Made by a program: the position numbers and the translations under genes. Under the pieces are notes generated by a model that searched no databases, had not been told where the DNA came from, and worked only from the letters and a program-made list of their open reading frames with translations. A DNA stretch of 64,000 nucleotides from positions 310,001 to 374,000 of the forward strand of contig NZ_WKJD01000021.1 in assembly GCF_009674665.1 (NCBI RefSeq). The letters run 5' to 3'. Positions 1 through 8,214 of the stretch are shown here, in pieces (position 1 is the stretch's first letter; each line of letters begins with the position of its first letter). Source of the stretch: Agromyces kandeliae (GTDB lineage: Bacteria; Actinomycetota; Actinomycetes; Actinomycetales; Microbacteriaceae).

Positions 1-810
1 CTCGTCTACGGCCTGAGCCTCGTCGGCGAGGTCGCGAGCGGCCGCGCGCCCGGAGACGCCGTGCCCATGTGGATCGCGCTCGCGGTCGGAGCGGTCGGCA
101 TCGCGTCGTTCATCGTCCGCCAGCTGCTCCTGCAGCGCCGTGACCGAGCCCTGCTCGACCTGCGCACGTTCCGGTCGCGCAACTTCGCCGTCTCGATCGG
201 CCTGATGGCCGTGATGATGGCCTCGCTCTTCGGGACGATCATCCTGCTGCCGATCTACCTGCAGGACGTGCTCGGCCTGGAGCCGCTCGCAACCGGGCTG
301 CTCGTGCTGCCCGGCGGCCTGGTCATGGGCCTGCTCGGACCGACCGTCGGCCGGCTCTACGACCGGGTGGGACCCACGCCGCTGCTCGTCCCCGCGAGCA
401 TCGGCGTGAGCGCGGTGCTGTGGTCGCTGACGCTCGTCACCCAGACCACGCCGCCGTGGATGATCCTCGCCGCGCACGTCGTGCTCTCGATCTCGCTCGC
501 GTTCATGTTCACGCCGCTGTTCACGACCGCCCTGGGATCGGTCGAGCCGCACCTGTACTCGCACGGATCGGCGATCGTCGGAACGCTCCAGCAGGTCGCC
601 GGCGCCGCGGGCACCGCGCTCTTCATCACCGTGATGACCGCGACCGCGGCCGGCGCGACGGCGGTCGGCACCGAGGCGATCGCCGCGCAGGCGGCCGGCG
701 TCCGCAACGCATTCCTCGTGGGCGCGATCGTCTCGCTGTTCGCGATCTTGGGGGCGACGCTCGTGCGTCGACCGGCCGACATGCCGTCGGGCGGTGCTCC
801 CGCGCACTGA
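1..810 (+). CDS. MFS drug exporter (DHA2-like), C-terminal part
   Basis: The reading frame is open from base 1, so the N-terminal half lies outside the window; about 269 residues are visible. They contain several hydrophobic helices and the feature LYDRVGPTPLL, the loop expected between paired helices of 14-TM drug:H+ antiporters of the major facilitator superfamily. The fragment would carry roughly the last six to seven helices of an inner-membrane exporter that uses the proton gradient to expel a hydrophobic compound. The tail is short and ends in GGAPAH. A strong hairpin follows 15 bases after the stop. Substrate cannot be told from this part; the DHA2 subfamily is inferred from overall resemblance. 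Confidence 0.85.
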   Translation, partial: LVYGLSLVGEVASGRAPGDAVPMWIALAVGAVGIASFIVRQLLLQRRDRALLDLRTFRSRNFAVSIGLMAVMMASLFGTIILLPIYLQDVLGLEPLATGLLVLPGGLVMGLLGPTVGRLYDRVGPTPLLVPASIGVSAVLWSLTLVTQTTPPWMILAAHVVLSISLAFMFTPLFTTALGSVEPHLYSHGSAIVGTLQQVAGAAGTALFITVMTATAAGATAVGTEAIAAQAAGVRNAFLVGAIVSLFAILGATLVRRPADMPSGGAPAH

Positions 811-824
811 TCCGGGCGCGGCAG

Positions 825-866
825 ACGACGAAGGGCGCCCTCCGTGCGGAGGGCGCCCTTCGTCGT
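825..866. terminator. Bidirectional intrinsic terminator
   Basis: A perfect inverted repeat of 20 bases per arm (825-844 and 847-866), with arms beginning ACGACGAAGGGC and ending GCCCTTCGTCGT. It sits between the rightward exporter gene ending at 810 and the leftward VWA gene ending at 890, so it can stop both transcripts. There is no clear T-run, as is common in GC-rich actinobacteria. Confidence 0.8.
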
Positions 867-889
867 CGGTGCGCGTCGCGGCCGAAGGC

Positions 890-2548
890 TCAGCCGCAGT
901 CGGGACGGCACGTGCGCTGCGACAGGGCGTCGACCAGCACGGTCCCGAGGTCCTCGGGCTTGGTCGCGGAGTACGCGCCGCCCTTGGTCGCCTTGGCGAT
1001 CTTCTTCATCGCGTCGAGGTCGGTGTCGGGACCGAACCCGATCATGATGACCGCGACGGGCTTGGTCGGGTCCTCGAGCTTCTCGAGCTCGGCGAGCAGC
1101 TGATCGAGGCTGATGCCGTTCTGGTCCTCGTTCTTGCCGTCCGTGATGACGAGCACCGAGTTGACCTTGTCGGGGTCGTACGACTCCTGCACCCGCTTGA
1201 ACGCGGCGAGCGTCGTGTCGTAGAGCCCCGTCGCACCGCCGAGGCGAGCGGGAAGCGATCCGATGATCTGCTGGATCTGCTGGGTGTGCGAGGCGTCGGC
1301 GAGCGGAGCGATCGGCGAGAGGTCCTCGTAGTCGAGGTCGCCGTTGCGCGCCGTGGAGAACACCCACACGCCGAGTTCGACCTCGCCGGAGAACTTCGAC
1401 ATGGCGCCGACCGCGGCCTGCTGGAAGATGTCGATCCGGCGCAGGCCGTTCTCTGCCGGTTCCTCCATCGAGCCCGACACGTCGATCACGGCGAGCATGC
1501 GGGAGCGGAGCGTCAGGACGCCCCACGAACGCAGGATCTCGATCTGGGCCGCGGCGTCCAATTCGGTCTGCGTCGGCGGTGCCGTCGCGGCGACTCCCGG
1601 CGACTCGACCTCGCCCGACCCGTCGGGGGCCCGGAATCCGGCCTCCAGGAAGTGCTCGGTCGCCGTGCCGAGTGCGGACTCGAAGTCCTCGAGGTTCGCG
1701 GATCCGGCGTCGCCGATCCGCACGAACGGGTAGTCGAGCGCGATCGTGCCCTCTTCGGGATACGCCGCGACGAGCGGCGTGGCCGAGGAGTCGGCGTTGT
1801 GCGCGGCGACGCTCGCCTCGCTCGTCAGCACGACGGTCGGCGACTTCGCCGAGGCGACCGTGCTCATGGCGGCATCCGCCGTCGCTGGGATCGACTTCCC
1901 GAGCGCGATCAGCGCCCCCGCGAACTGGCGCGGGTCGTCGGGCGAGGACTGCCCCTTCAGGGCGTAGAGGCTCGCCAGGCTGGCAGCGGATGCCTCGGGG
2001 TCGGGCAGGAGCGCGGGCAGCGTGCCGTTGAGCACGCGCGCCCAGCTGACCGGCTCGGCCGCCAGCTCCTGCGCCTTGCTCGCGGGCGTGGCGAAGACGA
2101 CGGGCGAGGTCGCGATCGAGTCGCCGACGGTCGCCTCGGGCTCGCCGAGGCCGAGCGAGGCCGCGGTCGACGCGGTCCGCGTGAGCCAGCTGGTCGAGTC
2201 GGGGACCCAGGCGTCCGCGGACAGCGTGCCCGACGCGAGCTCGGCCGCGGTGTCGGCGGAGTCCTGCGCGCGGACCGCGGTCTCGACGCACCGCTTGGGG
2301 TCGGCATCGAAGTCGGCGGCGAGCTCGTCGATCGCCGAGGCGATCGAGGTGTCGGCGACGATCGAGAGCTGCTCGATCTCCTCGCACACCGGCTCGTCCG
2401 CTGAGGCGAAGATCGGGTTGAGGTGGCCTCCCACCCACAGGTACACGCCGGACGCGACGATGCCGATGACGGCCACCCCGGCGACGATGGACAGGATGAA
2501 TCTGCGGCTCGGCCTCTTCGCCGGAGCCGCGACGCTATGACGTCCCAC
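890..2548 (-). CDS. Membrane-anchored substrate-binding plus VWA domain protein
   Basis: A 552-residue protein. Residues about 17-40 form one membrane helix preceded by basic residues. The region after it resembles a periplasmic solute-binding fold. A von Willebrand A domain occupies the C-terminal part: the MIDAS motif DVSGS starts near residue 356 and binds a divalent metal in this family. The protein is therefore likely an extracellular ligand- or metal-binding protein anchored to the membrane; the ligand is unknown. It ends with two cysteines (TCRPDCG). I chose the GTG at 2548 because GGAG lies five bases upstream; a GTG at 2554 is also possible. Homologues with this domain pair are found in actinobacteria and are usually uncharacterised. 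Confidence 0.85.
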   Translation of the reverse strand: MGRHSVAAPAKRPSRRFILSIVAGVAVIGIVASGVYLWVGGHLNPIFASADEPVCEEIEQLSIVADTSIASAIDELAADFDADPKRCVETAVRAQDSADTAAELASGTLSADAWVPDSTSWLTRTASTAASLGLGEPEATVGDSIATSPVVFATPASKAQELAAEPVSWARVLNGTLPALLPDPEASAASLASLYALKGQSSPDDPRQFAGALIALGKSIPATADAAMSTVASAKSPTVVLTSEASVAAHNADSSATPLVAAYPEEGTIALDYPFVRIGDAGSANLEDFESALGTATEHFLEAGFRAPDGSGEVESPGVAATAPPTQTELDAAAQIEILRSWGVLTLRSRMLAVIDVSGSMEEPAENGLRRIDIFQQAAVGAMSKFSGEVELGVWVFSTARNGDLDYEDLSPIAPLADASHTQQIQQIIGSLPARLGGATGLYDTTLAAFKRVQESYDPDKVNSVLVITDGKNEDQNGISLDQLLAELEKLEDPTKPVAVIMIGFGPDTDLDAMKKIAKATKGGAYSATKPEDLGTVLVDALSQRTCRPDCG

Positions 2549-2594
2549 GGGCACTCCAAGCCGACCGGCACTGTCGGGGGGCGCCGATCCCAGT

Positions 2595-2616
2595 CTGAAC
2601 GGGTTCCCCCGTTCAG
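2595..2616 (-). promoter_or_regulatory. Hairpin in the leader of the VWA gene
   Basis: A perfect 9-bp stem, CTGAACGGG (2595-2603) with CCCGTTCAG (2608-2616) and loop TTCC. It lies about 47 bases upstream of the leftward start at 2548, inside the expected untranslated leader. It may affect mRNA stability or be a regulator binding site; nothing in the sequence decides which. Confidence 0.4.
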
Positions 2617-2632
2617 GGGGAAGGGTGTTGCC

Positions 2633-2661
2633 AGCATAGGCGAACCTGAGCGATCGGCGAA
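2633..2661 (-). promoter_or_regulatory. Candidate promoter of the VWA gene
   Basis: On the minus strand, TTCGCC (2661-2656), a 17-base spacer and TATGCT (2638-2633). The -10 box fits TANNNT but the -35 match is weak. It would start transcription about 80 bases before the start codon, placing the 2595-2616 hairpin in the leader. Confidence 0.3.
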
Positions 2662-2771
2662 TTCTCCATCCACCGGCCGCGCGAACCACACCAGGGCCGC
2701 GTGTGCAACCCCTGTCCACCGATCCGCGCCCTGCGATTGAGTGACCTGAACTGACGAAGGGACGTGCGAAC

Positions 2772-3350
2772 GTGGACACCAGCACCACCATCTGGATCGT
2801 CGTGGGCATCATCGCCTTCCTGGTCGTGGTCGCGGCGATCGTGCTCATCGCGACCGCCGGCCGTCGGCGCGAGGCCCGTGCCGAGGCGCAGCGTGCGCAT
2901 GCGGCCGAGATCCGCGAGCAGGCCGCGCAGACCGACCGGGAGGCGCGGGAGCGCGAGGCGAAGGCGATGCAGGCGGATGCCGCGGCGCGCGCCGCCGAGG
3001 CGGACGCCGCCCGAGCGCAGCTCGAGGCCGAGCGGCTCGCGGAATCGAGCCGCGGGCACCGCGACGAGGCCGCGGAGTTGCGCGAGACGCAAGCGGAACA
3101 GGAGCGGCGCGCCATGGAGGTCGACCCGGACGGGACGCCGGCGGAGCCGGAGCCGGAGCAGGCACCGCCCCCGGCGGCCGCCGCCGACGGCGGGTCGGCC
3201 GACGATCGGACCGATGACGTCGCGCCCGCGCCCCGTGAGCCCGAGCGCGTCGAGAGCGCCTCGGAGGCGTCGGCCGACCGGGACTCCGCCGAGCGCGAGG
3301 ACGCGGTCGACGCCGAGCAGCACGCGCCGCGGCACGCGCGGGAGGCCTGA
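2772..3350 (+). CDS. Single-pass membrane protein with charged coiled coil
   Basis: A 192-residue protein of unknown function. Residues 8-28 form one N-terminal membrane helix. Residues about 32-120 are a highly charged Ala/Glu/Arg segment with coiled-coil character. The remainder is an acidic Pro/Ala-rich, probably disordered tail. Topology suggests a short N-terminus outside and the coiled coil in the cytoplasm. Start is GTG at 2772 with GAAGGGA about nine bases before it. It stands alone between the VWA gene (divergent) and the photolyase-like gene. Low complexity makes homology assignment unreliable, so I give no function. Confidence 0.7.
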   Translation: MDTSTTIWIVVGIIAFLVVVAAIVLIATAGRRREARAEAQRAHAAEIREQAAQTDREAREREAKAMQADAAARAAEADAARAQLEAERLAESSRGHRDEAAELRETQAEQERRAMEVDPDGTPAEPEPEQAPPPAAAADGGSADDRTDDVAPAPREPERVESASEASADRDSAEREDAVDAEQHAPRHAREA

Positions 3351-3405
3351 GCCGCCCGCCGGGGCGGACTCGGTCGGCGACGGGTTCGGCCGATCGGATG
3401 CACGG

Positions 3406-4896
3406 ATGACGGTTCGGTGGCTCTTCGCCGGGCAACTCGGCGCCGCCTTCGACGACGGCGGGCCGGTGCTGCTCGTCGAGTCGCGCGCGGCGTTCGGCCG
3501 CGCGCCGATGCACCGCCAGAAGGCGCACCTCATCCTCTCGGCGATCCGGCACCGCGCCGCCGAGCTGGGCACGCGCGCCGAGTTCCGGCAGGTCGAGCGA
3601 TTCGGCGACGCGGTGGACGGGCGCGACGACCTCGAGGTGATCGCGCCGCCGTCGCGAGCCGCGCGAACCGCCGTCCGCCGACGCGGCATCCCGATGCTCC
3701 CGAGCCGCGGATTCGCCACGGCGGAGGCGGACTTCGCCGAGTGGATCTCCGGTCGCGGGGCACGGCGCACCCGCATGGAGGACTACTACGCCTGGGTGCG
3801 CGAACGGACCGGGCTCCTGATGCGTGGACCCGACCCCGCGGGCGGCCGGCTGAACCTCGACCGCGAGAACCGCCATCCGCCGCCGAAGGGAGCGGTCACG
3901 CTCGGCCTTCCGGAACCCCGGTGGCCCGACGAGGACGACATCGACCGCGAGGTGCGCGCGGACCTGGACCGCTGGGAGGCGGCCGGGCTCCTCCGGCTCA
4001 TCGGCGCGGACGGGCCGCGACGCTTCGCCGTCACCGGGGCGGAGGCGGAGCGAGCCGTCGACGACTTCATCGAGTCGCGGCTCGGCGACTTCGGCCCGTT
4101 CGAAGACGCCGTCCTCGAACACGACTGGGTGATGGCGCACTCGCTGCTGAGCGTGCCGCTGAACCTCGGGCTGCTCGATCCGCTCCGGCTCGCGCAGCGC
4201 GTCGCGACGGAGTACGACGCCGGTCGCGCGCCGCTGCCGAGCGTGGAGGGGTTCGTGCGCCAGGTCGTCGGGTGGCGGGACTGGGTCTGGCACCTCTACT
4301 GGCATCTCGGCCCCGACTACGTCCGCGAGAGCAACCTCCTCGAGGCGAACCGGCCCGTTCCCCGTCCCTTCGCGACGCTCGACCCGGACGGCGTCGACGC
4401 CGCGTGCCTGCGCGCCACGCTCGGCGACGTCCGCGACCGCGGCTGGGCCCACCACATCCAGCGGCTCATGGTGCTCGGCAACTGGGGGCTGCAGCGCGGC
4501 GTCGATCCGGCGGCGCTCAGCGACTGGTTCGCCGGGGCGTTCGTCGACAGGACGCCGTGGGTCATGCCGGCGAACGTCGTGGGGATGTCGCAGTACGCCG
4601 ACGGCGGGCGGGTCGCCACGAAGCCGTACGCCGCAGGTGGCGCGTACCTGGACCGGATGACCGACTACTGCGGCGGGTGCCGTTTCGACCCGCGCACACG
4701 GGTCGGTCCGGACGCCTGCCCGTTCACGGCGGGGTACTGGGCGTTCCTCGACCGCGCGGAGTCGAAGCTCCGCGGCAACCACCGGATGGCGCAGCCGCTC
4801 GCCGGGCTCCGCCGCCTCTCGGATCGGGCGGCGGTCGTCGCCCAGGAGCGGGCGCGCGACGAGGAGGGCGAGGGGTTCGGTCCGGCCCCGACGTGA
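3406..4896 (+). CDS. Cryptochrome/photolyase family protein of the FeS (PhrB-like) class
   Basis: A 496-residue flavoprotein of the deoxyribodipyrimidine photolyase-related family (FeS-BCP), whose studied member, Agrobacterium PhrB, repairs (6-4) photoproducts with FAD, a lumazine chromophore and a 4Fe-4S cluster. Four cysteines are at residues 334, 422, 425 and 438. They sit at exactly the spacing of the PhrB cluster ligands 350, 438, 441 and 454, each shifted by 16. The helical FAD domain ends with GNHRMAQPLAGLRRL, typical of this class. Start is ATG 3406. It stands alone between an unrelated membrane protein and a convergent operon. Damage specificity is inferred from the family only. Confidence 0.88.
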   Translation: MTVRWLFAGQLGAAFDDGGPVLLVESRAAFGRAPMHRQKAHLILSAIRHRAAELGTRAEFRQVERFGDAVDGRDDLEVIAPPSRAARTAVRRRGIPMLPSRGFATAEADFAEWISGRGARRTRMEDYYAWVRERTGLLMRGPDPAGGRLNLDRENRHPPPKGAVTLGLPEPRWPDEDDIDREVRADLDRWEAAGLLRLIGADGPRRFAVTGAEAERAVDDFIESRLGDFGPFEDAVLEHDWVMAHSLLSVPLNLGLLDPLRLAQRVATEYDAGRAPLPSVEGFVRQVVGWRDWVWHLYWHLGPDYVRESNLLEANRPVPRPFATLDPDGVDAACLRATLGDVRDRGWAHHIQRLMVLGNWGLQRGVDPAALSDWFAGAFVDRTPWVMPANVVGMSQYADGGRVATKPYAAGGAYLDRMTDYCGGCRFDPRTRVGPDACPFTAGYWAFLDRAESKLRGNHRMAQPLAGLRRLSDRAAVVAQERARDEEGEGFGPAPT

Positions 4897-4909
4897 GCCC
4901 GTCCGGCGG

Positions 4910-5101
4910 TCAGCCGAGCGCGTGCCGGATGCCGAGCGCCTCGTCGACCCCGTCGTGCACGTCGTCGTGGCGGCATCCGCTCGGGCAGCGGTAGTCGATC
5001 ACGGCGAGACCCGCGTCGCCCATGGTCGGCACCACGGCCACGAGGGCGGCGGACGTCTCGCCGCATCGCGGGCAGCGCACGCGGCGCCAGCGCTCGGTCA
5101 T
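4910..5101 (-). CDS. Small zinc-ribbon-like protein, translationally coupled to the LON-domain gene
   Basis: A 63-residue protein with CPRCG near residue 10 and CPSGC near residue 39, plus HDDVHDG after it. This looks like a small zinc ribbon. Its ATG (5101) overlaps the stop of the upstream LON-domain gene in an ATGA, so the two are co-translated. I do not recognise a named family. Its role is probably linked to the upstream LON-domain protein, but this is only inferred from the overlap. Confidence 0.65.
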   Translation of the reverse strand: MTERWRRVRCPRCGETSAALVAVVPTMGDAGLAVIDYRCPSGCRHDDVHDGVDEALGIRHALG

Positions 5102-5850
5102 GCGTCCCTCCCATCGGTCGCCGTCGGAGGTTCGTCCTCGTCGACGTCGTCGTCCGTGCCCTCGGCCGCATCCGGCCGGGACTCGCCCGACCGGTCGAGC
5201 GCCTCGGCGATCTCGGCGTCCAGGTCGTCCGCGGTCGCCCAGGAGGTCGTGAGCACCTCACCTGCGCCGACGGTGAACTCGACGAGCTGGGTCAGCAGCG
5301 CCCGCAGGCTCGTCGACGCGAGCAGTCGGACCTGGTCGAGCGGCGTGAGCGGCGCGATCCCTGCGAGCTGCCATGCCGCCGCCGCCGGATCATCGCTGAG
5401 CTCCGCGTCCGCGTCCCACGGCAGCTCGACGAACTCGCTGGCCCGGGCGATCGTGCGGCGAACGACGAGTTCGGCCTTCTCGAGCAGCGGGCGGAGGCTC
5501 TCGTCCCAGGCGAGCTCCGGCAGGTCGCGGACGACGGCCACGGGATGCGGGTCGTCGGGCAGCCATTCGACGACCTCGATGCGACGCCCGCCCCGGGCGA
5601 TCACCGCGAGGTCGCCCTCGGTCGCGCCGAGTTCGGTGACCCGTGCGACGGTCCCGACGCCGAACCGTCGCTGCGCCTCGGGGCCCGCCGCCTCGCGCCC
5701 GCTCTCGATCAGCACGACGCCGAACTCGCTCGGCTGCTCGTTCAGGACCCGGGACATCATGACCAGGTACCTGGGCTCGAACACGCGCAGCGCCAGCGGC
5801 ATGTGCGGGAACAGCACACTGCCCAGGGGGAACATCGCGAACGAGCCCAT
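5098..5850 (-). CDS. LON substrate-binding domain protein
   Basis: A 250-residue protein resembling the N-terminal substrate-binding domain of Lon protease, without ATPase or protease domains. Recognisable family features near the N-terminus are MFPLGSVLFP and LALRVFEPRY, followed by GVVLIE and FGVGTVARV. The C-terminal 40 residues are acidic and low complexity. Stand-alone LON proteins are widespread in actinobacteria; their targets are not established. I prefer the ATG at 5850 over a TTG four codons earlier (5862); neither has a strong Shine-Dalgarno. It overlaps the next gene by four bases. Confidence 0.85.
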   Translation of the reverse strand: MGSFAMFPLGSVLFPHMPLALRVFEPRYLVMMSRVLNEQPSEFGVVLIESGREAAGPEAQRRFGVGTVARVTELGATEGDLAVIARGGRRIEVVEWLPDDPHPVAVVRDLPELAWDESLRPLLEKAELVVRRTIARASEFVELPWDADAELSDDPAAAAWQLAGIAPLTPLDQVRLLASTSLRALLTQLVEFTVGAGEVLTTSWATADDLDAEIAEALDRSGESRPDAAEGTDDDVDEDEPPTATDGRDA

Positions 5851-5931
5851 GACAGCATGCAAGCACGTCGGGGGTCGGTCCGGGCGTCGCCACAGGTGCC
5901 TCGCGGCATCCCCCCAGCCCGCTCGGAGGCG

Positions 5932-6828
5932 CTACTTCACGAGCCGCGACAGGACCCGGTCGGCGAGCGGCGTGCCGCCGGTCTGGCAGGTCGGGCAGTA
6001 CTGGAACGTCGAGTCGTGGAACTCGACCTGCCGGATCGTGTCGCCGCACACGGGGCAGGCCTGGCCGGTGCGCCCGTGGACCCGGAGGTGGCGTCGCTTC
6101 GCGTCCTTCAGTTCGGCGGCGGGCTTGCCGGATGCCTCGGCGAGCGCCTCGCCGAGCGTGCCGCGCATCGCGGCGTACAGCCGCTCGACCTCGGCGGGGT
6201 CGAGCGACGCGGCGATCTTGTACGGGGACATCTTCGCGGCATGGAGGATCTCGTCGGAGTACGCGTTGCCGATCCCCGCGAGCACGGACTGGTCGCGGAG
6301 CAGCCCCTTGATTCGCGTGCGACGGCCGTCGAGGATCTCGGCGAAGCGCTCGAGGGTGAAGTCGTCGGCCATCGGATCGGGGCCGAGCCTGGCCACGCCG
6401 GGCACGTCGGCGGGATCTCGGACGACGTACACGGCGAGCGACTTCTTCGTGCCGGCCTCGGTGAGGTCGAACCCGGCTCCGTCGTCGAGGCGGACCCGAA
6501 GCGCGATGGGCGATCGGCCCGGCCGGAGCGCCGTGGTCGGGAGTTGGTCGTACCAGCGCAGCCAGCCCGCGCGGGCGAGGTGGAAGACGAGGTGGAGGGG
6601 CTCGCCGGCCGGCGTGCCGCCCGGGGCATCCGCCCCGCCCAGCTCGACGTCGAGGAACTTGCCGTGCCGCCCGACCGAGGCGATGGGCCGGCCCTCGATC
6701 GCGTGGAGGGGCGGATCGAACGTCTTGAGCGCCGCGATCGCGACGACCCGGGCGGACGTGACGGCATGCCCCTCGGTGCGCTCGGCGAGGAACTCGGCGA
6801 GCGCCTGGACCTCCGGCATCTCCGGCAC
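5932..6828 (-). CDS. Fpg/Nei family DNA glycosylase/AP lyase
   Basis: A 298-residue base-excision repair enzyme that removes oxidised bases and nicks the abasic site. After removal of the initiator residue the protein begins PEMPEV, giving the catalytic N-terminal proline and the following glutamate of the family. The C-terminus carries the zinc finger CPVCG...CPTCQ with Fpg/Nei spacing, ending in LADRVLSRLVK. Start is GTG 6828 with GGAG just before it. The longer, Nei-like form makes an exact Fpg versus Nei choice unsafe. It is followed 81 bases later by the LON-domain gene on the same strand. Confidence 0.93.
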   Translation of the reverse strand: MPEMPEVQALAEFLAERTEGHAVTSARVVAIAALKTFDPPLHAIEGRPIASVGRHGKFLDVELGGADAPGGTPAGEPLHLVFHLARAGWLRWYDQLPTTALRPGRSPIALRVRLDDGAGFDLTEAGTKKSLAVYVVRDPADVPGVARLGPDPMADDFTLERFAEILDGRRTRIKGLLRDQSVLAGIGNAYSDEILHAAKMSPYKIAASLDPAEVERLYAAMRGTLGEALAEASGKPAAELKDAKRRHLRVHGRTGQACPVCGDTIRQVEFHDSTFQYCPTCQTGGTPLADRVLSRLVK

Positions 6829-6876
6829 GGCTCCATGGTGGCACCGGCCGCCGACTTCCGCGACCGGACCCCGCGA

Positions 6877-7224
6877 TCAGCTCGCGGGCGCGGGCGCCCC
6901 TGCGTCCGGGCGGGCACCGCCGATCGCGGCCAGCTCCTGGATCGCCTCCGGCGTCAGCTGCAGTCCTCCGACGCCGTTCGCCGAGCGCATGAGGCGCTCG
7001 AGCCAGTCACGGACGAGACCGATCCGGTCGTCGGCGTCGTAGTTGACGACGACCGGCATCGTGGGGTGCACGAGCACCTCGTCGCGACGCCCCTCGGGCG
7101 AGGTCCATCCGACGAGCACCGGCTCATGGATGCGGAGCTTGGCGATGACGACGGCGTGCACGTGGGCGAGCACGATGTCGGGGAGATCGATCCGCGTGAT
7201 GCGGCCGACGTGGAGCGTTCCCAA
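6877..7224 (-). CDS. DUF7882-like small protein
   Basis: A 115-residue protein with the pattern of a Microbacteriaceae family in which LAHxxxVVIAKLR near residue 19 is followed by an aromatic strand, HPxxPxxV, and a helix with LMRSANxxGGL. Members are often labelled ATP-dependent DNA ligase in databases, but nothing here resembles a ligase: there is no KxDG motif and the protein is far too short. Function is unknown. Start is TTG 7224, chosen because GGAAGGA lies six bases upstream. It lies 48 bases upstream of the glycosylase gene on the same strand and may be cotranscribed with it. Confidence 0.7.
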   Translation of the reverse strand: MGTLHVGRITRIDLPDIVLAHVHAVVIAKLRIHEPVLVGWTSPEGRRDEVLVHPTMPVVVNYDADDRIGLVRDWLERLMRSANGVGGLQLTPEAIQELAAIGGARPDAGAPAPAS

Positions 7225-7430
7225 ACGGGGTCCTTCCGGGCATGGCGATGGAACGGGTCAGGCCGTCGATCGCCCGGGTGTCCCGGGACGTCCGCGTGGG
7301 TCGAACTCCGCGCGGTGACCGACGGCCTGTGGCGGGCTTCGGGGACCCGCGCAGTCAGTTCTACGGACTGTTCCCCGATCGCGGGAGGGACTTGACACCG
7401 ACCCGCCGCGCGTGCTGCGGCCCCGGTTCC

Positions 7431-7865
7431 TCAGCCGACGCGGTGCGCGGCCTCGAGCAGCGAGGTGAGCTCGTCGCGGAGCCGTTCGAGCCGTTCGACG
7501 GGGTAGCCGAGACGCGCGACGACCTCGCCGGGCACCGCGAGCGCGCGTTCGCGCAGCTGCTCGCCGTCGGCGGTGAGCTCGATGTCGACGGCGCGCTCGT
7601 CGGCCGCGCTGCGCCGGCGGGTCACGAGCCCGGCCGACTCGAGGCGCCCGACGAGTGGACTGACGGTCGCCGGTTCGAGGTGCAGGCGATCTGCGATCTC
7701 GCGCAGTCGGAGCGGGCTCTGCTCCCACAGCGCGAGCATGACGAGGTACTGCGGGTGGGTGAGGCCGAGGGGGTCGAGCGACGGACGGTAGAGCCGCACG
7801 ACCTCGCGGCTCGTCGCGGCGAGCGCGAAGCAGAGCTGACGGTCGAGCTCGAGCGGGTCGATCAT
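7431..7865 (-). CDS. MarR family transcriptional regulator
   Basis: A 144-residue winged-helix regulator. The helix-turn-helix is LRLREIADRLHLEPATVSPLVGRL in the middle third (described here by its ends LRLREIA and VGRL), followed by the wing LVTRRRSAADERAVDIELT. Such proteins act as dimers that release DNA on ligand binding or cysteine oxidation. A single Cys lies near the N-terminus (RQLCFALA), the position used by OhrR-type peroxide sensors, so redox sensing is possible. Start is ATG 7865 with GGAG four bases upstream; a longer form starting 10 codons earlier has no better support. It is divergent from a small gene, with a shared 32-base intergenic region containing a candidate operator. 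Confidence 0.9.
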   Translation of the reverse strand: MIDPLELDRQLCFALAATSREVVRLYRPSLDPLGLTHPQYLVMLALWEQSPLRLREIADRLHLEPATVSPLVGRLESAGLVTRRRSAADERAVDIELTADGEQLRERALAVPGEVVARLGYPVERLERLRDELTSLLEAAHRVG

Positions 7866-7872
7866 GCGCTCC

Positions 7873-7890
7873 AGAATAGTCTGTACACTA
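7873..7890. promoter_or_regulatory. Divergent promoter region with candidate MarR operator
   Basis: The 32 bases between the marR start (7865) and the small gene start (7898) contain TAGT-N6-ACTA (7877-7890), an interrupted palindrome of the type MarR dimers bind. It overlaps a leftward -10 box TATTCT (7878-7873) and a rightward -10 box TACACT (7884-7889). A bound dimer would block both transcripts, so autoregulation plus control of the small gene is the natural reading. Confidence 0.5.
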
Positions 7891-7897
7891 ATCATTC

Positions 7898-8128
7898 GTG
7901 CACGAACAGAAACTGCCGAACCCGTGGAAGGGCGTTCCCGGGTTCTGGTCGCGCGTCAACCAGTTCCTCTATCCCGTCGCCGGGCCCGCGCAGGTCGGCA
8001 TCGGACGCCCGGAGGCGCCCTACGTGCCGCCGGCGGACCCGGCGTGCCCGCTGTGCGGCGCCCCGATGGCCGAGCACCGCATCGATCGCGGGGACGCCAC
8101 GACGCCCACGCACCTGCACTGCCCCTGA
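7898..8128 (+). CDS. Conserved small cysteine-containing protein
   Basis: A 76-residue protein beginning with KLPNPWKGVPGFW and containing CPLCGAPM about residue 50, with a final Cys-Pro. The CxxC plus a later Cys suggests a partial zinc or redox site. I recognise it as a conserved actinobacterial hypothetical protein; no function is known to me. Its GTG lies 8 bases after a TACACT box with no Shine-Dalgarno, suggesting a leaderless mRNA. It is probably controlled by the divergent MarR regulator. Confidence 0.7.
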   Translation: MHEQKLPNPWKGVPGFWSRVNQFLYPVAGPAQVGIGRPEAPYVPPADPACPLCGAPMAEHRIDRGDATTPTHLHCP

Positions 8129-8214
8129 GCGGCGCGGCCCGCTCGTCGCCATCGGGCCGACCCGGGTGACGTCGGCGAGCAGCGCGCCCGGCGGCGCGGC
8201 GCCGCGCTCCGGGG

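Noticed and set aside
6877-7224. Annotation as an ATP-dependent DNA ligase, the usual database label for this family.
   Set aside because: The protein is 115 residues and has no nucleotidyltransferase motif; I call it a DUF7882-like protein instead.
7225-7430. TTGACA near 7394 as a promoter for a rightward gene.
   Set aside because: No rightward gene follows within range and no matching -10 box lies 16-18 bases downstream.
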